Below, piece after piece: positions 44,744 through 54,644 of a stretch of DNA of 64,000 nt; the stretch's first letter is position 1; each line of letters opens with the position of its first letter. The notes beneath the pieces are model-generated. The model was not told the origin of the DNA. It worked only from the letters and a program-made list of their open reading frames with translations, and did no database searches. The translations under genes and the position numbers were made by a program. This DNA is from an uncultured Phycicoccus sp. Its GTDB lineage: Bacteria > Actinomycetota > Actinomycetes > Actinomycetales > Dermatophilaceae. The DNA is taken from assembly GCF_947495705.1 (NCBI RefSeq), contig NZ_CANLZR010000001.1, forward strand, positions 1-64,000, written 5' to 3'.

Positions 44744-45646
44744 TCAGGCGAGGTGGATGGTGACGAGGCGGGGGTCGGGGGCGTCCTCGGCGGGCCCGTA
44801 CTCGATCGGGTCCCAGCGCAGCGCGGCGTCGTTCATGCCCCGCACCCACTGGCGGCGGTCGACGCTCACCCGCACGGCGCCGGTGTCGGTGGCCCGGGCC
44901 ACGGCCCACGAGGCGACCGCCCAGGCGAGGTCGTCGGAGTCGGGGGTCAGCCTCACCGTGGTGCCCTCGACCGTGGAGTCGAGGCCGAAGTCCTTCTCGA
45001 TGAGCGCCGCCACCGCCTCACCGTCACCGGAGGAGTCGGGGTCGCGCAGCGCGCACCCGATGCCGGCGTGGGTCTGCCCCGACAGCACCGACGCCGTCGC
45101 GCGGGCCTTGTCCTCGTGCTGCGCGTAGGCCGAGCCGGCCGCGGAGCGCTGGACCTCCTGGGCCGCGACCGCGATGTCCATGTCGGCGTAGCCGTCCACC
45201 TTCTCGAGGGCGTCGTAGAAGGTGTTCGTCGCGTACTCCGGGTCGAGGATCTGCTCGGCGGTGCCCCAGCCCTGCGACGGCCGCTGCTGGAAGAGCCCGA
45301 GGGAGTCGCGGTCGCCGAAGCGGACGTTGCGGACCTTCGACTCCTGCATCGCCGTCGCGATCGCGATCGAGGCCGCCCGTGCGGGGAGGCCGCGCTTGAT
45401 CGCGATGGCGGTGATGGCCGCGGTGTTGCTGGCCTGGTCCGGCGCCCAGCCGTACGTCGAGCCGGTGGCGGTCACCTCGCACTTCTCACCCGACACGGTG
45501 TGGATGATGCGGTCGATCCCGACGTACCCGGCGGCGGCGACGACCGCGAGCGCGACGACGAGGAGCAGCCCGGTGACGCGGCGCCGAGCGCGGCTGCGCG
45601 GGCGCTCCTCGGCGAGGGTCAGCCCGCCCCGGGTGGTACGCGGCAT
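44744..45646 (-). CDS. Membrane-anchored lysozyme-fold-like protein
   Basis: A 300-residue protein with a basic cytosolic head (RPRSRARRR), one TM helix (about 24-46, VTGLLLVVALAVVAAAGYVGIDRI) and an external domain resembling soluble transglycosylase-like folds: AIATAMQESKVRNVRFGDRDSLGLFQQRPSQGWGT followed by AEQILDPEYATNTFYDAL. The glutamate in MQES would be the candidate catalytic acid. The C-terminal 100 residues are unassigned. Probably a cell-wall-acting protein; activity is inferred only. It lies downstream of dapD on the same strand (28 bp). Confidence 0.7.
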   Translation of the reverse strand: MPRTTRGGLTLAEERPRSRARRRVTGLLLVVALAVVAAAGYVGIDRIIHTVSGEKCEVTATGSTYGWAPDQASNTAAITAIAIKRGLPARAASIAIATAMQESKVRNVRFGDRDSLGLFQQRPSQGWGTAEQILDPEYATNTFYDALEKVDGYADMDIAVAAQEVQRSAAGSAYAQHEDKARATASVLSGQTHAGIGCALRDPDSSGDGEAVAALIEKDFGLDSTVEGTTVRLTPDSDDLAWAVASWAVARATDTGAVRVSVDRRQWVRGMNDAALRWDPIEYGPAEDAPDPRLVTIHLA

Positions 45647-45674
45647 CGTCGGTGGTCCTCCGGTCGGTGGTCGG

Positions 45675-46607
45675 TCAGTCGTTCGCGTGGAGCGCGGAGT
45701 TCAGGACGATGCCATGCCCGTCCCGCGGCCGCGCCTCCACCGTGCCCGTCACCGAGTTCCGCAGGAACAACAGGTTGCTCTGGCCGGAGAGCTCGCGGGC
45801 CTTGGCGACGGTGCCGTCGGGGAGGGAGACCTTGGTCCCGGCGGTGAGGTACAGCCCGGCCTCGACGACGCAGTCGTCCCCGAGCGCGATGCCGAGCCCG
45901 GCCTGGGCTCCGAGCAGACAACGTGCGCCGATGCTCACCCGTTCCGTGCCGCCCCCCGAGAGGGTGCCCATGGTGGAGGCGCCGCCGCCGATGTCCGAGC
46001 CGTCGCCGACGACGACGCCCTGGCTGATCCGGCCCTCGACCATCGAGCCGCCGAGGGTCCCCGCGTTGTAGTTGACGAACCCCTCGTGCATGACGGTGGT
46101 CCCCGCCGCCAGGTGAGCCCCGAGCCGGACCCGGTCGGCGTCGCCGATGCGGACCCCCGTGGGTACGACGTAGTCGACCATCCGCGGGAACTTGTCGACA
46201 CCGAGCACCTGCACCGGCCCGCGCGCCCGCAACCGGGCCCGGGTCAGCTCGAAGCCGTCGACGGCGCACGGCCCCTGGGTGGTCCACACGACGTTCGTGA
46301 GCACCCCGAAGATGCCGTCGAGGTCGACGGTGTTCGGGGCGACGAGGCGGTGCGAGAGGAGATGCAGGCGCAGGTAGGCGTCGACGGCGTCGGCGGGCGG
46401 CACGTCGAGGTCGACGGTGACGAGCCGCAGCTCGCGCCGCACCTGCCGGGCTTCCGCGGTGCCGACGAGCGCCTCGAGCCCGGGTGGGGCCTCCAGCTCA
46501 CCGGCACCCCCGGGCTCGCCGAGGGCGGGGGCGGGGTACCAGACGTCGAGGACGGATCCGGAGTCGTGGACGGTGACGAGGCCGTGGCCCCAGGCGCTGC
46601 GCGTCAT
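45675..46607 (-). CDS. dapD: Tetrahydrodipicolinate N-succinyltransferase
   Basis: A 310-residue left-handed beta-helix acyltransferase of the actinobacterial DapD type. Hexapeptide repeats run from about 135 to 270 ([50 protein letters not shown]). It transfers succinyl from succinyl-CoA to tetrahydrodipicolinate in lysine/DAP synthesis. TAGGCT lies 7 nt before the ATG. Divergent from dapE by 69 bp. Confidence 0.95.
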   Translation of the reverse strand: MTRSAWGHGLVTVHDSGSVLDVWYPAPALGEPGGAGELEAPPGLEALVGTAEARQVRRELRLVTVDLDVPPADAVDAYLRLHLLSHRLVAPNTVDLDGIFGVLTNVVWTTQGPCAVDGFELTRARLRARGPVQVLGVDKFPRMVDYVVPTGVRIGDADRVRLGAHLAAGTTVMHEGFVNYNAGTLGGSMVEGRISQGVVVGDGSDIGGGASTMGTLSGGGTERVSIGARCLLGAQAGLGIALGDDCVVEAGLYLTAGTKVSLPDGTVAKARELSGQSNLLFLRNSVTGTVEARPRDGHGIVLNSALHAND

Positions 46608-46676
46608 GGACGCAAGCCTACGGGCGACCTCGGGAACCGCCCGCAGTGCGTCCCAGCCGTCACTAGGGTGGTCCGC

Positions 46677-47771
46677 ATGGACTCCCGGATCCTCTCTCTC
46701 GACCTGACGATGGACGTTGCGAGCCTCACTGCGGCGGTGTGCGACATCGAGTCCGTGAGCCTCGGCGAGGCCGCGCTCGCCGATGCGGTGGAGGCCGCCC
46801 TGCGGGCCCTCGGTCGCCTCGAGGTCACGAGGATCGGGAACACGGTGGTCGCGCGGACCGCGCTCGGACGGCCGGAGCGGGTCGTCCTCGCCGGGCACCT
46901 CGACACCGTGCCGCTGACCGTCGACCCGCCGAACCTGCCGGTCCGCCGGGAGGACGGCCCCGCCGGCGAGGTGCTCCGCGGCCGGGGCACCGTCGACATG
47001 AAGGGCGGGGTGGCGGTGATGCTCCGGATCGCCCAAGAGGTCGCGGAGCCGCCGCACGACCTCACCTACGTCTTCTACGACGGTGAGGAGATCGACGAGC
47101 GGTTCAACGGCCTGCTCCGGGTCCAGGAGGAGCAGCCGCACCTCATCGCGGACGCCGACTTCGCCGTCCTGCTCGAGCCCACGAACGGGGTCGTCGAGGG
47201 GGGCTGCAAGGGGACGCTGCGCGCGGTCGTGACGACCAAGGGCATCGCCGCGCACTCGGCGCGGCCCTGGAACGGGCACAACGCCATCCACGCGGCGGCC
47301 GAGGTGCTCTCCCGGCTCGTCGCCTACGAACCCGTGACCCGCGCCGTCGACGGGCTCGAGTTCCACGAGGCGATGAACGCCGTGTCGGTGACCGGGGGGA
47401 TCGCGGGCAACGTCATCCCCGACCGCTGCGAGGTGACGGTCAACTACCGGTACGCCCCGTCGGTCACCCCGGAGGAGGCCGAGGCGCACGTCCGCGAGCT
47501 GTTCGCGGGCTTCGTCGTCACCGTCGTCGACAACGCCGGAGGCGCCCGCCCCGGCCTCGACCTGCCGGCGGCCCGTGACTTCGTGGACGCGCTCGGGCTG
47601 ACGGTCGTCGCGAAGCAGGGCTGGACCGACGTCGCCCGCTTCGCCGCGATGGGCATCCCCGCGGTCAACTTCGGCCCCGGCGACCCCAACCTCGCGCACC
47701 ACGACGACGAGCGCTGCGCCGTCGAGCAGTACCGCCGCTGCGAGCACGCGTTGCTGCGCTGGCTCAGCTGA
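46677..47771 (+). CDS. dapE: Succinyl-diaminopimelate desuccinylase
   Basis: A 364-residue M20 metallohydrolase. Zinc ligands are in [32 protein letters not shown] and the C-terminal [14 protein letters not shown]. The dimerisation lid has [17 protein letters not shown]. It frees LL-DAP from its succinyl form, completing with dapC and dapD the succinylase branch. ATG 46677 is 7 nt after TAGGGT. Confidence 0.96.
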   Translation: MDSRILSLDLTMDVASLTAAVCDIESVSLGEAALADAVEAALRALGRLEVTRIGNTVVARTALGRPERVVLAGHLDTVPLTVDPPNLPVRREDGPAGEVLRGRGTVDMKGGVAVMLRIAQEVAEPPHDLTYVFYDGEEIDERFNGLLRVQEEQPHLIADADFAVLLEPTNGVVEGGCKGTLRAVVTTKGIAAHSARPWNGHNAIHAAAEVLSRLVAYEPVTRAVDGLEFHEAMNAVSVTGGIAGNVIPDRCEVTVNYRYAPSVTPEEAEAHVRELFAGFVVTVVDNAGGARPGLDLPAARDFVDALGLTVVAKQGWTDVARFAAMGIPAVNFGPGDPNLAHHDDERCAVEQYRRCEHALLRWLS

Positions 47772-47802
47772 CCCGACCCCGACGATGACTAGGGTGACCG
47801 AC

Positions 47803-48591
<789 letters not shown>

Positions 48592-48621
48592 CCGGCCGTC
48601 CCGGGACCGTAGGATCGGGCC

Positions 48622-48909
48622 GTGGTCCCGGTCCTGCTCCTCGTCCTCGTCGCGGTGGCGCTCGTCGTCGTCGTGCTCGCGGTGGCGAGCGGACGGATCA
48701 CCGTCGACGGGCTCGCCGCCCCCGTCCGCAGCACCCCCGACCACGGCCTGCCCGCCGAGCCCACGGCCGCCGACGTCGACGGGGTCCGCTTCGACACCGC
48801 CGCCCGCGGGTACCGGATGGCGGACGTCGACGAGCGGCTCCAGCAGCTGCGCGACACCATGGCGGCGCGCGAGCGCGAGCTGGCCGACCTGCGCTCCCGG
48901 GAGGACTGA
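48622..48909 (+). CDS. Small membrane protein with DivIVA-like domain
   Basis: A 95-residue protein: an N-terminal TM helix (PVLLLVLVAVALVVVVLAVASG), a short linker, then a DivIVA-type segment VRFDTAARGYRMADVDERLQQLRDTMAARERELADL, i.e. the membrane-recognition turn plus start of a coiled coil. A closely similar module begins the protein at 49355 (FRGYRMDQVDEVLDRLEARVATRDREIAAL). It may mark polar or septal membrane. GTG start is 6 nt after TAGGAT. First gene of a four-gene overlapping operon. Confidence 0.8.
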   Translation: MVPVLLLVLVAVALVVVVLAVASGRITVDGLAAPVRSTPDHGLPAEPTAADVDGVRFDTAARGYRMADVDERLQQLRDTMAARERELADLRSRED

Positions 48910-49355
48910 TGGCCTTCACCATCCGGCGGGTCACGACCCTCCCGCGCGAGGTCGCCTGGGCCGCCGTCACCGATCTGCCCGAGCACACCCGCCACGTACC
49001 GCTCACCGAGGTCAGCGTGCCCGCCGGCGGCCTCGCCCTCGGGGCGGAGGTCGCGGCCGTCACCCGGCTGGGCCCGCTCGCCGGGGCCGACCGCATGCTC
49101 GTCACCGCGCTCGAGCCGGGGCATCGGCTGCGGCTCGTCAAGACCGGGTGGTTCCTCCGGGGCTGGGCCGACATCCGCGTCGTCGACGCGGCCCACGGGT
49201 CGGTGGTCGAGTGGACGGAGGAACTGTGGCTCCCCGGGCTGCGCCGCCTCACGACCCCGGTGGGGGACCTCCTGGGCCCGCGCCTGTTCACCGGCGTCGT
49301 CGAGGCGCTCGTCACGGCCGCGGAGGCCCGAGGGCCGGGCACCGGAGCCACCTGA
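48909..49355 (+). CDS. SRPBCC-family protein
   Basis: A 148-residue single-domain protein of the START/SRPBCC helix-grip fold: TIRRVTTLPREVAWAAVTDLPEHTRHVPLTEV at the start, LGAEVAAVTRLGPLAGADRMLVTALEPGHRLRLVKTG in the middle, and the long C-terminal helix LGPRLFTGVVEALVTAAE. The fold binds hydrophobic ligands. Start and stop each share one base with the neighbours (TGATG), so it is translationally coupled between two DivIVA-domain proteins. Confidence 0.82.
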   Translation: MAFTIRRVTTLPREVAWAAVTDLPEHTRHVPLTEVSVPAGGLALGAEVAAVTRLGPLAGADRMLVTALEPGHRLRLVKTGWFLRGWADIRVVDAAHGSVVEWTEELWLPGLRRLTTPVGDLLGPRLFTGVVEALVTAAEARGPGTGAT

Positions 49356-51445
49356 TGGGGTGGTCGCTGCTCGCGGGGGGAGCCGCGCTGCTCGTGGTGT
49401 TCGGCGGCGCGTGGTGGCTGGGCCGCGAGCGGGCCGCGGGCGGCGCCGACGCGGGTGCGATGCTCGCCGGCCGGCTCGGCCTGACGTTCCGCGGGTACCG
49501 GATGGACCAGGTCGACGAGGTGCTCGACCGGCTCGAGGCGCGGGTCGCCACCCGCGACCGCGAGATCGCCGCGCTGCGGACCGGTGACGGCGACGCCGAC
49601 GCCGCGGCCGATGCGGACGCGGGGACCCCGCCGGTCGACGCGCCCCCGCCACCCGCCGCCCGGCCGGTGGCACGACGGCCGGCCGCCCCCGACCTCACCG
49701 CGGGGACCCCGGCCCCGTGGTCGCGCGCCGACCTCGTCGCCCCGGCCGTCTACCTCCTCGTCGCCGGGTACGTGCTGCTCAACCTCCTCACCGCCGTGCA
49801 CACCGGCTTCCTGTCCCAGGGGGTGCGGGACCAGCAGGCGTTCGAGTGGTATTTCGGGGCGACCGCGCACAACCTCGTCACCCTGTCGAACCCGCTGTCG
49901 AGCGACCTGCAGAACTTCCCGGCCGGGGTCAACCTCATGGCCAACGCGTCGGTCCTCGGCCTCGGGGTGCCGCTGGCGCCGCTGACGCTGCTCGCCGGCC
50001 CCCAGGTGACGTTCGTGCTCGTCGAGCTGCTCGGCCTGGCCCTCACCGCGTCCGCCTGGTACTGGCTCGTGCGGCGCCGGCTGCCGGTCCACCGCGTCGC
50101 GGCGTTCCTGGGGGCCCTGCTCGCCGGCTTCGGCCCGGGTCTGGTGTCACACGCCAACGGGCACCCGAACTTCGTCGTCCAGGCGCTCGTCCCGCTCATC
50201 GTCGACCGGCTCCTGCGGCTCGCCGAGGGGTCGGCCCGCCCGGTGCGCGACGGGGTCGTGCTCGGCCTGCTCGCCGCCTGGCAGGTCTTCATCGGGGAGG
50301 AGGTCCTGCTCCTCACCGCGGTCGGGGTGGCCTTGTTCGGGCTCGTCCTGCTCGCGCACGGGCGCCGCCCGGCGCGGTCCGCGGCCCGCGGGCTGGGCAC
50401 GGGGCTCGGCGTCGCCCTCGCGATCACCGCCGTCCCGCTGTGGTGGCAGTTCTTCGGGCCACAGAGCTACGCGTCGATCTGGCACCCGCCCGCGGGCAAC
50501 GACCTCGCCCAGCTGTGGAGCCGGGCGACGCGCACCGTCGGGGCCGACCCGTGGGCCTCGGCCGCGCTGTCGATGAACCGCACCGAGGAGAACTCGTTCT
50601 TCGGGATCCCCCTGTGGGTGGCCGCCGCCGCGACCGTCGCGGTCCTGTGGCGCCGGGCGCTCGCCCGGGCCCTGGCCGTCGTCGTCGTCGTGGCGTGCTG
50701 GCTCTCGCTCGGGGAGGAGGTCACCCTGCACGGCACCCCGCTCGGCATCCCCGGGCCGTGGGCCCTCCTGGAGCACGTGCCCGTCGTCGAGAACGTCCTG
50801 CCCACGCGGTTCGCCCTCGTGGCGCTGCCGGCGCTGGGCGTCCTCCTGGCCCTCGGGGCCGACGTGGTGCGGCGCGTCGTCGACGCCGCCCTCGAGGACG
50901 TGCGCGGGCCGGGGATGGCCCTCGGGGCGGCAGCGGCCGCCGTCGCGCTGCTCCCCGTCGTGCCCACGCCGCTCACCGTCGACCCGCGGGACCCGGTGCC
51001 GGCGTTCTTCGGCAACGGCACCTGGCGCGAGTACGTCGACGACGGGGGCTCGGTCCTCGCGGTGCCCCCGCCCAACGTCGCCGACACCCGTGCCCTGGAG
51101 TGGCAGGCGGAGGCCCGCTGGGGGTTCCCGGTCGTCGCGGGCTACTTCGTCGGCCCGGGCGGCACGCCCGAGCGGGTCGGCCAGTACGGCGCGACACCCA
51201 CCTCGCTCACCGTCTGGCTCGCCGAGATCGCGGAGTCGGGGGTGGCCGCCCCGGCCGACCGTGGCCAGGTCGCCCGGTTCGAGGACGACCTGCGCGCCGG
51301 CCGGGTCGACGCCCTCGTGCTGCCCGTCGACCGGCCGTCGGCCGATGCGCTTCTGGCCTCCGCCTCGGGGGTGTTCGGGCAGCCCGACGAGGTCGGCGGG
51401 GTCTACGTCTGGGACGTGCGGGAGGTGACCGATGGCGCGGGCTGA
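49355..51445 (+). CDS. Fusion of a TM-DivIVA-like module with a GT-C-type polytopic membrane protein
   Basis: A 696-residue single frame. Residues 1-80 repeat the module of the gene at 48622: TM helix, then FRGYRMDQVDEVLDRLEARV coiled coil. About 85-120 is a Pro/Ala linker. From about 125 the protein has roughly ten TM helices with motifs of actinobacterial GT-C-like membrane proteins: RDQQAFEWYFGATAHNL, NPLSSDLQNFPAGVNLMANAS, SHANGHPNFVVQALVPL, WQVFIGEEVLLLTAV, and a soluble C-terminal part. Likely a polyprenyl-phosphosugar-using glycosyltransferase; donor and acceptor unknown. It overlaps the following PIG-V-like gene by 14 bp. Confidence 0.8.
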   Translation: MGWSLLAGGAALLVVFGGAWWLGRERAAGGADAGAMLAGRLGLTFRGYRMDQVDEVLDRLEARVATRDREIAALRTGDGDADAAADADAGTPPVDAPPPPAARPVARRPAAPDLTAGTPAPWSRADLVAPAVYLLVAGYVLLNLLTAVHTGFLSQGVRDQQAFEWYFGATAHNLVTLSNPLSSDLQNFPAGVNLMANASVLGLGVPLAPLTLLAGPQVTFVLVELLGLALTASAWYWLVRRRLPVHRVAAFLGALLAGFGPGLVSHANGHPNFVVQALVPLIVDRLLRLAEGSARPVRDGVVLGLLAAWQVFIGEEVLLLTAVGVALFGLVLLAHGRRPARSAARGLGTGLGVALAITAVPLWWQFFGPQSYASIWHPPAGNDLAQLWSRATRTVGADPWASAALSMNRTEENSFFGIPLWVAAAATVAVLWRRALARALAVVVVVACWLSLGEEVTLHGTPLGIPGPWALLEHVPVVENVLPTRFALVALPALGVLLALGADVVRRVVDAALEDVRGPGMALGAAAAAVALLPVVPTPLTVDPRDPVPAFFGNGTWREYVDDGGSVLAVPPPNVADTRALEWQAEARWGFPVVAGYFVGPGGTPERVGQYGATPTSLTVWLAEIAESGVAAPADRGQVARFEDDLRAGRVDALVLPVDRPSADALLASASGVFGQPDEVGGVYVWDVREVTDGAG

Positions 51446-52757
51446 GGTCTCCACGGCGCCCGGTGAGCCACGGGCCGCCGAGCCGCGGGCCGGCCTGCTG
51501 CGCAAGGCGCTGACGTCGGCCGGCCGGCACGAGCTGGCGGGGCACGCGCTGCGGCACCCGGTCCGCACCATCCTCGCCGTCTACGCGCTGTCGAGGGTCG
51601 TCGCGTTCCTCGCGCTCTGGGTGGCGGCCGTGTGGTTCCAGAACCCGGCGGGTGTCGGCCACGCAGACCCCTCCGTCGGCGACCTGGTGGGGCTCTGGGA
51701 CAGCGTCTGGTACCGCCGGATCGTCGAGGACGGCTACCCCGTGCCGCTGCCGGTGGACGCCGACAACGGCCGCATCACCTACAGCGCCTGGGCCTTCTAC
51801 CCGCTCTACCCGTACCTCGTGAAGGCCGTCATGGTCACCGGTCTGCCCTTCGAGGCCGCCGGCGTCGCGGTCAACCTCGTACTCGGCGCAGTGGCGGCGG
51901 TCCTCATCCACACCCTGCTGCGCTCGACGTACCACGCGGGCCGCCAGCCGCAGCGGGAGCGGCTGGCCCTGGTCGCCGCCTGCCTCTGGTGCTTCTACCC
52001 GACGACCGCCGTTCTGCTCAAGCCGTACACCGAGGCGCTCGCGGTCACGCTCGTCGCCCTCGCGCTGCTGTTCCTCGTCCGGCGGCACTACCTCCTCGTC
52101 GCCGCCGTCGCGGTGCCCCTGGGCTTCACCCGGGGGGTGGCCCCGGCCGTCGGGTTCGCCGTCCTCATCCACCTCGTCGTCCGCTGGCGCGAGGAGCGTG
52201 CGGTCGGGGTGCGCCCGCTCGCGGGGCAGTGGCCGAAGGTCGTCGTCATGCTCGGCGCGCTCGCGGTCAGCGCCGTCGCCTGGCCGGCCGTCGCCGGACT
52301 CGCGACGGGGGTCCCGACGGCGTTCTTCGACGTCCAGGCGGCCTGGGGCCAGAAGCCGGCCGAGGGGCCCTTCGTGCTCTGGTTCGAGTGGGCGTGGGAC
52401 GCCAAGGGCCTCTTCGGGGTCGTCGTCCTCGTCGCGCTCGCGGCCACCTACGTCGCCCTCGTGCTCGGCCGGCACGGACGGTGGCTCAGCATCGAGATGC
52501 GGGCCTGGGCGCTCGCGTACCCGTTCTTCCTCTTCGCCGTCGTCCGGCCGATCACCTCGATGTGGCGGTTCCTGCTCCTCGACATCCCGTTGGCGGCGCT
52601 CGTGGCGTCCGTCGCGATGCGCACCGCCAACGGCCAGCGGGTCGTGCCGCACTGGCGGCGCCGGGTCGGCGTGGTCGTCGCGCTCCTCGTCGTGGGGATC
52701 GCCTGGTGGACGACGAGCCTGCTCACGTACACGCCGTGGGGCTCGTTCCCGCCCTGA
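51432..52757 (+). CDS. PIG-V-like GT-C mannosyltransferase family membrane protein
   Basis: A 441-residue polytopic membrane protein. The first external loop has GLWDSVWYRRIVEDGYP, the acidic motif typical of PIG-V and related GT-C enzymes, followed by AWAFYPLYPYLVKAV, FYPTTAVLLKPYTEALAV and GFTRGVAPAVGFAVL. Such enzymes use polyprenyl-phosphate-mannose at the outer membrane face. The C-terminal helices contain RPITSMWRFLLLDIPLAAL. Last gene of the overlapping operon that starts at 48622. Confidence 0.85.
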   Translation: MARAEVSTAPGEPRAAEPRAGLLRKALTSAGRHELAGHALRHPVRTILAVYALSRVVAFLALWVAAVWFQNPAGVGHADPSVGDLVGLWDSVWYRRIVEDGYPVPLPVDADNGRITYSAWAFYPLYPYLVKAVMVTGLPFEAAGVAVNLVLGAVAAVLIHTLLRSTYHAGRQPQRERLALVAACLWCFYPTTAVLLKPYTEALAVTLVALALLFLVRRHYLLVAAVAVPLGFTRGVAPAVGFAVLIHLVVRWREERAVGVRPLAGQWPKVVVMLGALAVSAVAWPAVAGLATGVPTAFFDVQAAWGQKPAEGPFVLWFEWAWDAKGLFGVVVLVALAATYVALVLGRHGRWLSIEMRAWALAYPFFLFAVVRPITSMWRFLLLDIPLAALVASVAMRTANGQRVVPHWRRRVGVVVALLVVGIAWWTTSLLTYTPWGSFPP

Positions 52758-52882
52758 CCTGGGGGAGTGGATTTCGTCACGTCGCGGGACTACGGGATAA
52801 TAGGCGCTTGTCCGACGGTCCGGCGCCGGGCGACGCACGCGGCGCGACATGCGCAGCCGCGGTGAGGAAGGGATATGAGCCA

Positions 52883-53056
52883 ATGGCGGCAATGAAGCCC
52901 AGGACGGGCGACGGCGACCTGGAGGTCGTCAAGGAGGGACGCGGCATCGTGCTGCGCATGCCCCTCGAGGGTGGGGGCCGCCTCGTCGTCGAGATGACGC
53001 CCGACGAGGTGCGCGCGCTCGGCGAGGCCATCGACAACTGCGAGGGTCTGCGCTGA
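52883..53056 (+). CDS. DUF3117 small protein
   Basis: A 57-residue cytosolic protein: MAAMKPRTGDGDLEVVKEG, then RGIVLRMPLEGGGRLVVEM and the end DEVRALGEAIDNCEGL. This short family is nearly invariant across actinobacteria; its function is unknown. ATG 52883 has GGAAGGGA 9 nt upstream; another ATG eight bases earlier is out of frame. A perfect hairpin follows 16 bp after the stop. Confidence 0.92.
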   Translation: MAAMKPRTGDGDLEVVKEGRGIVLRMPLEGGGRLVVEMTPDEVRALGEAIDNCEGLR

Positions 53057-53071
53057 GTCCGGCCTGACCTC

Positions 53072-53112
53072 GACGACGGGGCCCCCACCGATGCGGTGGG
53101 GGCCCCGTCGTC
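53072..53112 (+). terminator. Perfect 18-bp stem, 5-nt loop hairpin
   Basis: GACGACGGGGCCCCCACC (53072-53089) and its exact complement (53095-53112), loop GATGC. It closes the DUF3117 transcript and ends 10 bp before the pepA -10. Confidence 0.85.
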
Positions 53113-53135
53113 TGCCGGTCGGTAGGGTCGGGCGG

Positions 53136-54644
53136 GTGCCTGCAGACGTCATCCTCGACCCGCCCGTCTCCGCCTGGACCACGGGTTCCGACCTCGCCGC
53201 GGTCCTGGCCGACCCCGCCGAGGACCGCGTGCTCGTCGTGCCGTTGTCCGCTGGGGCAACCGCCGAGGAGGCCGCCGCGCTGACCGCGGCCGGCCTCGAC
53301 CCGGCGGACGTCCTGGACACCCATGAACCCGAGCGGACCGCCGGAGCGGTCACCCGGGTTTCCCTGCGCCCCGGCGCGCACCCCGCCCGGCGCCTGCTCC
53401 TCGTCGGGGTGGGCGACGGCACACTCGACGCGTGGCGCAGCGCCGGCGCCGAGGTGGGCCGGGCCACCCGCGGCCTGGCCGCCGCGGTGCACGCCCTCGG
53501 CAGCCCGGCCGCCGACGTGCTCGCCGCCTGGGTCGAGGGCTGTGTCCTCGGCGGGTGGACCTCGCCGCGCTGGACCAAGGACGGACCGGTCGCCGGCGTC
53601 GACCCGGTCGGCTCCGCGGTCGTCGTCGCCGACACCGACGAGGCCGACGACCTCGTCCGGCGCGCCGTCGTCGTCAGCAGGGCCCAGCTGGTCGCCCGCG
53701 GGCTGGCGGTCACCCCGGCGAACATCAAGAACCCCGCCTGGATGGCCGCGCAGGCCCGCACCCTCGCCGATCGGCATGGGCTCGACGTCACGGTCTGGGA
53801 CGAGAAGGCGCTCGCGAGCGAGGGCTTCGGCGGCCTGCTCGCCGTCGGCGCCGGGTCGGCCAGCCCACCCCGCCTCGTGCGGGTCGACCACACCCCGCCG
53901 AGCGCCGTCCCGACGACGCCGCGCGTCGTCCTCGTCGGCAAGGGCATCACCTTCGACACCGGCGGGCTGCAGATCAAGCCGAGCGACGGCATGCTCGCGA
54001 TGAAGACCGACATGTCCGGCTCGGCCATCGTGCTGGCGGTCGTCGCGGCCTGTGCCGAGCTCGACGTCCCGGTCCGCGTCACGGCCCTGCTCGCCCTCGC
54101 CGAGAACGCCGTCGACGGCGCCTCGTACCGGCCCGGCGACGTCGTCACCCAGTACGGCGGCACGACGGTCGAGATCGGCAACACCGACGCCGAGGGGCGC
54201 ATCGTCATGGCCGACGCCCTCGCCTACGCGGACGAGCAGCTGGACCCCGACGTCCTGCTCGACATCGCCACCCTCACCGGGGCGGCCCGCATCGCCCTGG
54301 CCCGGGTCATGGCCCCGCTGTTCGCGACCGACGACGCCCTCGCCGACGCGCTCGTCCGGGCGGGGGAGTCCAGCGGTGAGACGGTGTGGCGGATGCCCCT
54401 GGCCGACGCCTACCGTCGGGCACTCGACTCCGACGTCGCCGACCTCACCCACATCGCGGACGGGGTCGGTGGCGGTGCCGTCACGGCGGCGCTCTTCCTC
54501 CGCGAGTTCGTCGGGCAGCGCCGCTGGGCGCATCTCGACATCGCGGGCACCGGGCGCTCGGACGTCGACGCCGGTGTCAACGCCAAGGGGGGCACCGGGT
54601 TCGGGACGAGGTTGCTGCTGCGGTGGCTGGAGGAGACACGATGA
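53136..54644 (+). CDS. pepA: Leucyl aminopeptidase (M17)
   Basis: A 502-residue M17 zinc aminopeptidase. The N-terminal domain (1-160) is followed by the catalytic half: VLVGKGITFDTGGLQIKPSDGML (metal and catalytic Lys), MKTDMSGSA, and NTDAEGRIVMADAL (metal Asp/Glu and catalytic Arg). It removes N-terminal residues from peptides and may also process cysteinylglycine-like conjugates. GTG 53136 is 7 nt after TAGGGT, indicating a leaderless mRNA. Confidence 0.95.
   Translation: MPADVILDPPVSAWTTGSDLAAVLADPAEDRVLVVPLSAGATAEEAAALTAAGLDPADVLDTHEPERTAGAVTRVSLRPGAHPARRLLLVGVGDGTLDAWRSAGAEVGRATRGLAAAVHALGSPAADVLAAWVEGCVLGGWTSPRWTKDGPVAGVDPVGSAVVVADTDEADDLVRRAVVVSRAQLVARGLAVTPANIKNPAWMAAQARTLADRHGLDVTVWDEKALASEGFGGLLAVGAGSASPPRLVRVDHTPPSAVPTTPRVVLVGKGITFDTGGLQIKPSDGMLAMKTDMSGSAIVLAVVAACAELDVPVRVTALLALAENAVDGASYRPGDVVTQYGGTTVEIGNTDAEGRIVMADALAYADEQLDPDVLLDIATLTGAARIALARVMAPLFATDDALADALVRAGESSGETVWRMPLADAYRRALDSDVADLTHIADGVGGGAVTAALFLREFVGQRRWAHLDIAGTGRSDVDAGVNAKGGTGFGTRLLLRWLEETR

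Noticed and set aside
47785-47802. ATG 47785 as the start of the LOG gene
   Set aside because: A TAGGGT -10 at 47790-47795 lies downstream of this ATG and 7 nt before GTG 47803, the same spacing as dapE and pepA.
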